A DNA stretch of 64,000 bases from Thermobifida alba (GTDB lineage: Bacteria > Actinomycetota > Actinomycetes > Streptosporangiales > Streptosporangiaceae). A program made the translations under genes and the position numbers. The stretch spans positions 1,426,001 through 1,490,000 of the forward strand of contig NZ_CP051627.1 in NCBI RefSeq assembly GCF_023208015.1, given 5' to 3'. A model generated the notes under the pieces. That model had not been told where the DNA came from and ran no database searches. It saw nothing but the letters and a program-made list of their open reading frames with translations. This document shows positions 27,680 to 35,390 of this stretch, piece by piece (position 1 is the first letter of the stretch; each line of letters begins with the position of its first letter).

Positions 27680-30483
27680 GAGCAGACCGCACTGGACTTC
27701 GACGCCTTCAAGGACAAGGAGACCGCTGATGAACCACTACGCCCGGACCATCGAGGAGACCTGGCGCAGGGTACGGCCGGGCGAGATCGAGCAGATGGCC
27801 GACGCGGAGGCCTTCCTGACCCAGTTGGGCGAGGAGATCGAGGAGCAGATCGCCGAGCGGTGGCCCGAGCTGGCAGGACCGGATCCGGACCAGGAGACAC
27901 ACCTGGAGAAGCTGCAGCGGCTGAACTGGGCACGCCAGCAGGCGGCCTCCCAGGTGATGGAGGAGAGACTGGAGGAACTGTTCGGCCCGACGGCAGAACA
28001 GGAGAGCTGGGAAACCGCAGAGGAGCTGGAGGAGAACGGCCTCGACGGGCTGACCGGGGAGCTGGGGACGGGTCTCCGCACCTAAGCGGGCCGCGGTTCC
28101 GTCCCACCGGACAGCACGCCTTGGCCCCCGAGGGGGCCAAGGAGCGGGTGCGTGCCAACCTGGACGCGCTAGGTCTGCTGCGCGTCCTGCGGTCCCGGCA
28201 GACCCCGCCCACCGCGGACGAACAGCGGATCTTGGCCCGCTGGTCGGGCTGGGGAGCAGTCCCCCAGGTCTTCGACCCCCGCAACGAGGAGTTCGTGGCC
28301 GAACGCGCCGAGCTGCGGTCCCTGCTGAGCGTGGCCGACTACGCCGCTGCGCGTCGCACCACCCTCAACGCCCACTACACCGACGCCTCGCTGGTGCAGG
28401 CGATGTGGCAGGGCCTGCGCGATCTCGGCTTCGCGGGCGGCAACGTCTTGGAGCCGGGCTGCGGATCGGGCAACTTCATCGGGTTTGCTCCGCAAGACAC
28501 CCCGGTGCCGGTGCACATGGTGGGGGTGGAACTGGACGCCACCACCGCGGCCATCGCCTCCTACCTGTACCCCGACGCCCAGGTGCTGCACGAGTCCTTC
28601 GGAGACACCTTCATCCCCGAAGGGGAGTTCGATGCGGCCGTGGGCAACGTGCCCTTCGGCAACTACCGGATCTACGATCCGGAGCACAACCGTGAGGGCC
28701 TCAGCATCCACAACCACTTCATCAGCAAGGCCTTGGACGCGGTGAAACCCGGGGGTGTGGTCGCGGTGATCACGTCCCACTGGACGATGGATGCCGAGGC
28801 CCCCCAAGCCCGCGATGCCATCGCCGCCAAGGCCGACCTTCTGGGGGCGATCCGCCTGCCCGCCGACGCCCACCAGCGCGCGGCCGGCACCAGGGTGATC
28901 ACCGACATCCTCGTCCTGCGCCGCCGTCTTCCGGGGCAGGCCCCGGCGGGCCAGTCCTGGAAGACGACGGTCGACCTAGCCGAGCAGGACTTGAACGTAG
29001 ACGCGCCGGTGTGGGTCAACCAGTACTTCCTGGACAACCCCGACCACGTCTTGGGCACCCTCGGCGTCCGCCGTGGCCGGTTCGGGCCGGAGTTGACCGT
29101 GGATTCCTCGCCCAGCGGACAGCCGCTGGGCGAGAGGGTCCGGCAGGCCTTCACCGCCATCGCCGAGCGGGCACGCAGTCAGGACCTGCTGGCTGTGCCG
29201 CCCGCTCCCGACACGTCCCCGCTGAGGCTGGTACCCGTCGGGCGCAACCACCTCCCGGACGGGCTGTTGCAGATCGCCGAGGACGGCTCCATCACCAGGC
29301 TGGACCGCGGTCTGCCCCGCCCCTATGAGGTCAAGCCCGCCAAGGACCGAGTGGAACTGAAGGCCCTCATCCGGCTGCGTGACACCTACATGGACCTGCT
29401 GGACGCCGAGGAGGCCTCCGCCGAGGACACCGACACCATCAGAAGGCTGCGCGCCAGCCTCAACCAGCAGTACGACGCCTACGTGAGCCGCTATGGGCCG
29501 ATCAACCGGTTCAAGGTCGACTCCCGGGGGGGGGGCAAGCAGCGCCCCAAGCAGGGCGGATTCCGCCGCGATCCGCTGTCGTCGGTGGTCTATGCGCTGG
29601 AGCATTTCAACGCCGAGACCCAGCAGGCCACCAAGTCCAAGGTGTTCACCCAGCGGATCATCGCCCCGCGCAGGCCCCGTGAGCGCGCCGATTCCCCTGC
29701 CGATGCGCTGACGCTCTCCATGGACGTGCGCGGAGGCGTGGACTTGGACTTCATCGCCACCCTGCTGGGCGAGCCCGACAAGGAGTCAGCGCGGCGCGCC
29801 CTGGGCACCTTGGTCTTCGACGATCCCCAAAGCGGTAAGGTCGTCCCCGCCGCTGAGTACCTCTCGGGCAACGTACGTCTCAAGTTGCGCGCGGCGCTCA
29901 CCGCGGCTGCGGCCGACCCCAAGTTCACGGCCAATGTCCAGGCGTTGGAAGAGGTCCAGCCCCAAGCGCTGACTCCCGCCGACATCGAGGCCAAGCTGGG
30001 GGCACCCTGGATTCCCACCGAGTATGTCGAGCAGTTCGTCCGCGAGGTCCTCGAAGACAACGAGGCAGTGGTCGAGTATCCCGCGCCGGGGCTGTGGGCG
30101 GTGCGTGGCAGTGCCTCCGACAGTGTGGTCGCCCAGCAGACCTACGGCACCAAGGACTTCAACGCCTACGAACTGCTGACCAAGGGCCTGAAGCAAGAAT
30201 CAATCGTCGTGGAGCGTGCGATCCGCCAAGGCGATCAGACGATCTACGAACGTGACGACGAGGCCACCGAGGCTGCTCGCGCCAAGCTCGAAGAACTGCG
30301 GTCGCGGTTCTCCGAATGGATCTGGGAGGACCCCGAGCGCGCCGAACGGCTCCAGGAGATCTACAACGACCTCTTCACCTTCCGTCTGCGCTCCTACGAC
30401 GACGTCCAGCTCACCCTGCCCGGTCTCAACCCCGAGTTTCGTCCCTACAAGCACCAGCTCGCCGCGGTAGCGCGCATCATCCA
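27680..30483 (+). mobile_element. 2.8-kb ICE fragment lodged between two CRISPR repeats
   Basis: The segment begins on the base after a perfect repeat and ends on the base before another. It holds the end of one coding frame (EQTALDFDAFKDKE), a complete small ICE gene and the methyltransferase half of a DarB-like gene, all on the plus strand and all cut exactly at repeat borders. The first 33 bases and the last 33 bases both begin with G like the other spacers. The last 33 (30451-30483) are preceded by AA, giving an AAG PAM. Confidence 0.8.
27729..28085 (+). CDS. Small acidic ICE-associated protein
   Basis: A 118-residue, highly charged helical protein (NHYARTIEETWRRVRPGEIE, LTQLGEEIEEQIAERWPELA, KLQRLNWARQQAASQVMEER). 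Similar small proteins precede the DarB-like methylase/helicase gene in actinobacterial conjugative elements. The start is set by AAGGAGACCGCTG-ATG. The gene appears intact, yet it now lies inside the CRISPR region, so its expression would depend on readthrough from the array. Function unknown. Confidence 0.65.
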   Translation: MNHYARTIEETWRRVRPGEIEQMADAEAFLTQLGEEIEEQIAERWPELAGPDPDQETHLEKLQRLNWARQQAASQVMEERLEELFGPTAEQESWETAEELEENGLDGLTGELGTGLRT

Positions 30484-30487
30484 GTGA
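28070..30487 (+). pseudogene. DarB-like N6-adenine methylase/helicase, truncated at the CRISPR repeat
   Basis: Roughly 800 codons of the large conjugative-element DarB-like protein. Visible parts are ILARWSGWGAVPQVFDPRNE, the methylase motif I VLEPGCGSGNFIGFAP, the catalytic NVPFGNY (variant of NPPF/Y), VIVITSHW-like strand GGVVAVITSHWTMDAE and FRPYKHQLAAVARIIQ. That last segment leads into the SNF2-type helicase, which is absent. The stop codon TGA is supplied by the CRISPR repeat itself. No normal start codon precedes the conserved GPRFRPTGQ, so the 5' junction is also imperfect. In intact ICEs the protein protects incoming DNA from restriction. Confidence 0.8.
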
Positions 30488-31611
30488 GCCCCACGCACGT
30501 GGGGATGGACCGTCGTGTGGCGTGCTTCGGAATGTGAAGGTGCGGTGAGCCCCACGCACGTGGGGATGGACCCCAGACCACGGACCCGGCGGCGGCTCCG
30601 GTGCTGTGAGCCCCACGCACGTGGGGATGGACCGCCCGAATCGCCCTCACCGGCCCCTCCGGCTCCGTGAGCCCCACGCACGTGGGGATGGACCGCCCTG
30701 TGAGGAAAACCGGCGACCCCCAACCCCGTGAGCCCCACGCACGTGGGGATGGACCGGGGGCGTACCGGGCAGCTCAGCGGGTGGATGAGTGAGCCCCACG
30801 CACGTGGGGATGGACCTCCGTGGTCGGGATGGACCTGGTCCGGCATGCGGTGAGCCCCACGCACGTGGGGATGGACCGTCGTCCCAGCCCATGTTGGACA
30901 GGTCTGCCGGGGTGAGCCCCACGCACGTGGGGATGGACCGCGATCACACGTGCGACCGCACCGACGAGCCCAGTGAGCCCCACGCACGTGGGGATGGACC
31001 GCCCCCCCCCCCCCCCGCGCCGTCCGCGCCCGGCGCGGCACGTGAGCCCCACGCACGTGGGGATGGACCGCTCGGTGTGGGCGGCTCCAGCACCCCTGCC
31101 AGGTGAGCCCCACGCACGTGGGGATGGACCGGCCCTCCAGCGGTACCTGAACCACGCGGGGGCGTGAGCCCCACGCACGTGGGGATGGACCGGGGGGCGA
31201 ACAGAGTGCCTGACGCCGGGTCAGGTGAGCCCCACGCACGTGGGGATGGACCGTGCCCCGGGGGTGCTGCTCCCGGGGCAGATATGTGAGCCCCACGCAC
31301 GTGGGGATGGACCCACAGCGACGTGGCCGACCGCGCCGAGGAGGCAGTGAGCCCCACGCACGTGGGGATGGACCGCGCCCAGTTCAGCCTTCAGCTTCGG
31401 TCCGAAAGTGAGCCCCACGCACGTGGGGATGGACCGCCCGCATGCGCACCGCGGGTGACGGCCGGCCGGTGAGCCCCACGCACGTGGGGATGGACCGCCC
31501 GCATGCGCACCGCGGGTGACGGCCGGCCGGTGAGCCCCACGCACGTGGGAATGGACCGGCTGCGGAGTTGTCCAGTGAGCTGACGTTTGAGTGAGCCCCA
31601 CGCACGTGGGG
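30484..31611 (+). CRISPR. CRISPR array 3, repeat family B, 19 repeats, no own leader
   Basis: There are 19 repeats identical in type and direction to array 2, with 18 spacers. The first repeat is perfect and directly follows ICE DNA; there is no leader. The last two are degenerate: repeat 18 has GGGAATGG for GGGGATGG, and repeat 19 (31591-31611) is cut to 21 bp, as expected for the old end. The spacers at 31436-31468 and 31497-31529 are identical. One spacer (31001-31041) is 41 bp and contains 15 consecutive C. Arrays 2 and 3 are best read as one array of about 51 repeats. Confidence 0.96.
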
Positions 31612-31819
31612 CACGCCGACACCACAACTCCGCTTCGGCGACGTCTCCCCGCTGCTTGAGCAGGACACCGAGATTGACCTTCGCACCGCCGGTATCGCCT
31701 GCCTCAACGGCACGCCAGTGCCACGTCTCGGCCACGTCGACCTCCTCCCGCCGCTCCAGCGGGATGCTGAGGTTGTTCACAGCCTTGAGGCCACCCGCTT
31801 CAGCAGCGCGCTCCACCAC
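31612..31819 (-). pseudogene. TPR-repeat protein fragment cut by array 3
   Basis: The minus-strand frame reads ERAAEAGGLKAVNNLSIPLE, DVAETWHWRAVEAGDTGGAK and VNLGVLLKQRGDVAEAELWC, that is about two degenerate tetratricopeptide repeats of the kind found in long actinobacterial TPR proteins. The frame then runs into the truncated last CRISPR repeat. No proper start or C-terminal domain exists. Confidence 0.5.
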
Positions 31820-32205
31820 TGCCCGGCCCTACCGGCCTCTCCCCGCTGCATGGGGGGAGCTTCCCGTCCGGGCCTTCTCCTCCCGAGGCGCCGGCCACCG
31901 CCCCGTAGCGGTGGTCTCCGCTGGACAACACGGCGTCTCCGGTGGAGTCCTCGGCCGCGGAACCGGGTCTCACCGAAGGCGGGGGTGGGTCGGGAAGCCG
32001 GCGCGGCACTGCTCTGCGTGAGAGGCCCTCCCCATCGAAGCGTTTGGTGAGAAAAAGGCGTACATCTTCAAATTGCCTGGTATGGGAGAATGCGGGAGAA
32101 AGTCGAGTGGCCCGTGGGAAGGGCCCGACGTGGCGCGGAGCCGGACAGCGCCTCGGCCGCCCCGCGGTGGTCCACGCGCGGCAGCCCCCGAGCTGAGGAG
32201 GAACA
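31820..32205. other. Upstream region of the TetR gene
   Basis: No gene is supported. It includes an AT-richer patch (32040-32085) that probably contains the promoter of the following regulator; no clear -35/-10 pair stands out. Confidence 0.35.
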
Positions 32206-32760
32206 CTGGACGAGCCCATCACGGACGGACGCAGGCTCAAGGGTCTGCGCCGCCGGAATGCGCTCATCGAGGCAACCCTGCGCGTCATCGAACGCGACGG
32301 GGTGGCAGGGGTCAGCCATCCGGTCGTCTCCCAGGAAGCGGGGTTTCCGACCTCGGCCACCACGTACTACTTCTCCAGCCTGGACGACCTGCTCACCGCG
32401 GCCCTGACCAGTGTCATGGAGGAGGACTCCCAGCGGATGCGCCGGCTCTCCTCCGGCGGTGACCGCCGGCGCGACCTCGCCGTGCTCCTCGCCGAGGTGG
32501 TCAGGGAGCCGGGGCGGCTTCTCGCCGAGTACGAGCTGTTCCTCCTCGCCGCCCGACGCCCGCACCTGCGCGAGGCGACCGACGGGTGGCTCGCCGCCGT
32601 CCGGGCGTTCGCCCACTGCTACACCGACGACCCCGTCCGGGCCCGTGTCGTCGCCGGCGCGATCGACGGTCTGCTCCTGCACAGCCTGCTGACCGAGCAG
32701 AAACCGAGCGCGGACGAGTTCGAGGAGTTCCTCAAGGACCTGCTGCCCGACCCCCGGTAG
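32206..32760 (+). CDS. TetR-family regulator with probable CTG start
   Basis: A 184-residue TetR regulator. The helix-turn-helix spans LIEATLRVIERDGVAGVSHP to GFPTSATTYYFSSLDDLLTA, and the ligand domain follows, ending FEEFLKDLLPDPR. The only frame that keeps the whole HTH has no upstream ATG or GTG; a CTG at 32206 lies six bases after GAGGAGG and gives the N-terminus MDEPITDGRRLKGLRRRN. A GTG at 32302 would delete half of the HTH. It lies upstream of the flavin reductase and monooxygenase genes, which it likely controls. Confidence 0.85.
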   Translation: MDEPITDGRRLKGLRRRNALIEATLRVIERDGVAGVSHPVVSQEAGFPTSATTYYFSSLDDLLTAALTSVMEEDSQRMRRLSSGGDRRRDLAVLLAEVVREPGRLLAEYELFLLAARRPHLREATDGWLAAVRAFAHCYTDDPVRARVVAGAIDGLLLHSLLTEQKPSADEFEEFLKDLLPDPR

Positions 32761-32858
32761 CGGCCTCTCCTCCCCCGTACAGCTCCCCTGGTCGGGTGCC
32801 GCTGCGTGTTCGAGTAGTGGTGGACGGCTTTCCTGGTTCCCCGCTCCCCCGGACGACT

Positions 32859-32879
32859 ACGTTCCGTAAACGAGAACGT
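32859..32879. promoter_or_regulatory. Candidate TetR operator dyad
   Basis: ACGTTC and GAACGT form a perfect inverted repeat separated by nine bases (CGTAAACGA in the middle). It lies between the TetR gene and the flavin reductase start, the expected place for an operator. Confidence 0.5.
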
Positions 32880-32997
32880 GACGATCCGCCGGACGGACCG
32901 CCGTTCCGGCCGCGCGTCCACGGCACCGCACCGGGGATCGCCACCCGTGCCGGGGAGAGTCCCCGCACGGTTTCCACGACGGTTCAGGGGAACGCCT

Positions 32998-33519
32998 GTG
33001 CTGAGCGAAGAAGCGTTTCGAGACCTGATGGCCGGCGTCTGCGCCCCTGTCACGGTCGTGACGGCGATGGACGACGGGACCCCCCACGGTACGACCGTCA
33101 GTTCCTTCAGTTCGCTGTCGCTGCGGCCGCCGATGGTCACCGTGGCGCTGGACCGCGACTCGCGGCTGCTCGTGCGGATTCTGCGGACGCGCCGGTTCGG
33201 GGTCAACATCCTGGGTGCCGGGGGCGAGGAGACGGCCCGGCTGTTCGCGGGCAGGCGGCAGGACCGTTTCCGCCGTGCGGCGTGGCGCGTCGAGCACGGG
33301 CTGCCCCGCCTGGGCGGCGTGGCGGGGTGGGCCGTGTGCGAGCTCCACCGTGCTGTTCCGGGCGGTGACCACGTCCTGCTCATGGGGCTGGTGGCGCACG
33401 CCGACAGCACCGGTGCCGCCTCGCTGGTCTACGGCAACCGGGAGTTCGGCACCCATTCCGGATACGCCCGTATGCCACGCGTTCTCACCGACCACCTTCT
33501 GGCCTTCACACGCCACTGA
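32998..33519 (+). CDS. Flavin reductase-like protein (HpaC/HsaB type)
   Basis: A 173-residue FMN-binding reductase. It shows APVTVVTAMDDGTPHGTTVS near the N-terminus, SSLSLRPPMVTVALDRDSR and GVNILGAGGEETARLF, all family hallmarks. GTG at 32998 with AGGGGA upstream is preferred over an ATG at 32878 that adds an unstructured 40-residue tail. It should supply reduced flavin to the monooxygenase encoded 26 bp downstream, in the same operon under the TetR regulator. Confidence 0.9.
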   Translation: MLSEEAFRDLMAGVCAPVTVVTAMDDGTPHGTTVSSFSSLSLRPPMVTVALDRDSRLLVRILRTRRFGVNILGAGGEETARLFAGRRQDRFRRAAWRVEHGLPRLGGVAGWAVCELHRAVPGGDHVLLMGLVAHADSTGAASLVYGNREFGTHSGYARMPRVLTDHLLAFTRH

Positions 33520-33545
33520 GGCGTTCACCATCGATTGGGGCACTC

Positions 33546-34734
33546 ATGGACACCGCGACCCCTCTTTCCTCCGACACGGCAGTGGAACGCGCCCGGGCTC
33601 TGATCCCGCTCCTGCAGGCCAACGCGGCCCGGGCCGAGCAGGACCGCCGGCTCACCGACGAGGTCGTCGAGGCGCTCACCCGGGAAGGCATGTTCAAGCT
33701 CCTCCTCCCCCGGCGGTACGGCGGCTACGAGACTCCTCTGCGGACCTTCCTCGACGTGACCTCGACGCTCTCCGAGGGCGACGGCGCCAGCGGGTGGCTC
33801 GTGGCCGTGTGCAACTCCTGTGCGTGGATGGCGTGCCTGTTTCCGAAACAGGCACGCGACGAGGTGTTCGGTTCCGGCGGCGCTCCGATCGTCTCGGGTG
33901 TCGTCGCCCCGACCTCCACGACGCGGCGTGTCGACGGCGGTTTCACGGTGACGGGCCGCTGGAACTACAACTCCGGTTCCTGGCACGCCGACTGGGCGGT
34001 GCTGGGCGTCCCCCTCACCGACGCCGACGGCGAGGTGGTCGACCAGGGACTGGCTCTGGTGCCCGCCCGCGACTACACCGTCGAGGAGACGTGGTTCACC
34101 ACGGGGCTGCGCGCGACCGGCAGCAACACCCTCGTGGTGGAGGACGTCTTCGTGCCGGACCACCGCGTCGTGTCGCTCCCGCCCCTGTTCGCCGGCACCC
34201 ACCCGGTCGAGGAGGGGCAGACCCCCGTCTACCGGTCGGCTTTCGCCCCCCTTCGTCTCAACCGTGATCGTGGGACCGCTGCTCGGTCTCGGCAGAGCCG
34301 CCCTGGAGACGGTGACCCGCAGGGCCCCGGACAAGGCCATCGCCTTCACCTTCTTCGAAAAACAGACCGACTCGGTGGCCTACCAGGTCGCCGTCGCCGA
34401 GGCGGCCCTGCGGATCGACACCGCCCACCTGCACGCCTACCGTGCCGCCGATGCCGTGGACCGGGCCGCCGCGCAGGGGGTCCACCCCGACGCCCTCACC
34501 CGTGCGCGGATCCGCGCGGTCCTCGGCCACGTCGTCGAGAACGTCACGGCGGCGGTCGACGGCCTCATGCACGTCCACGGTTCGGGGGGCTTCGCCGAGG
34601 CCGACCCGCTCCAGCGCGTGTGGCGCGACGCCCACATGGCCGCCCGGCACGCCGTGGTCCAGCCCTCCATCGGCAAGGAGATCTACGGCAAGGCGCTGCT
34701 CGGCGTGGACGAGAAGATCTCGCCGATGGCCTGA
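33546..34734 (+). pseudogene. Acyl-CoA dehydrogenase-fold flavin monooxygenase, frameshifted
   Basis: The first 235 codons match the HsaA/HpaB-like oxygenase group: LTREGMFKLLLPRRYGGYE, SEGDGASGWLVAVCNSCAW, VTGRWNYNSGSWHADWAVLG and VVEDVFVPDHRVVSLPP. At the run of six C near 34246 the frame is lost. Dropping one C gives FAPFVSTVIVGPLLGLGRAA and continues correctly to the normal C-terminus, VQPSIGKEIYGKALLGVDEK, ending at 34734. Total length would be near 395 residues. This could be a real phase-variable or decayed gene, or a homopolymer sequencing error. Its partner reductase lies upstream. Confidence 0.85.
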
Positions 34735-34790
34735 CCGGCCCCCGTTTCCCCTTTCCCTTTTTCCCTTCTTCTCCACGGATCGAGGTAGTC

Positions 34791-35186
34791 ATGTCCACCA
34801 GCAGGTTCACCACCGACGACGCGGCGTGGGTCCGGTTCGGCGACGCCGGGGTCTACATCGGCAACGTGCTGCACGAGAAGAACTCCACGTCGATGGGGGC
34901 GGGATTCGCCTGCTTCCTGCCCGGGGCCGCCATGACGTGGACCCCCAGCTACGACGAGGTCATCGTGGTGCGGTCGGGGGAGTTCACGGTCGACTCCCAG
35001 GACGGGTCCACCACCGCCGGTCCCGGCGAGCTGGTCTGGGTGCGGGCGAGCGTTCCCGTCACTTTCCGGGCCGGCCGGGAGACCACCTGGATCGCCTTCG
35101 CCACCTATCCGATCTGGGATTCCACCCCGGAGTCCAAGGCGCAGGCCCAAGCGCTCCAGCCGGTGGACGGTCCGCCCGCGGACTGA
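34791..35186 (+). CDS. EutQ-like cupin protein
   Basis: A 131-residue single-domain cupin: GFACFLPGAAMTWTPSYDEV and VIVVRSGEFTVDSQDGSTTA form the beta barrel, followed by GPGELVWVRASVPVTFRAG. The usual metal-binding histidines are largely replaced, as in many EutQ-like members. It is 56 bp downstream of the monooxygenase on the same strand, hence part of the TetR-controlled operon, perhaps acting on the hydroxylated product. The exact reaction is unknown. Confidence 0.8.
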   Translation: MSTSRFTTDDAAWVRFGDAGVYIGNVLHEKNSTSMGAGFACFLPGAAMTWTPSYDEVIVVRSGEFTVDSQDGSTTAGPGELVWVRASVPVTFRAGRETTWIAFATYPIWDSTPESKAQAQALQPVDGPPAD

Positions 35187-35390
35187 CCCGGGCCCGGGGC
35201 CGGACGCGAGGGGAGGGCGGGGGCTGGTCCCCCGCCCTCCCCGTGCCTGTCCGGGGCTGACGACGGCATCTGCGGGGGAGAGCGCCGGTCCCGTCGTGCC
35301 TCTGGCCCTGGTGTGGCGGCCGAGGAGCAGCGGCACGGCCTGTCGGGGGCGTGGGGCCGGCCTTTCCCGGCCGCCGCGACCGGACCGCTT

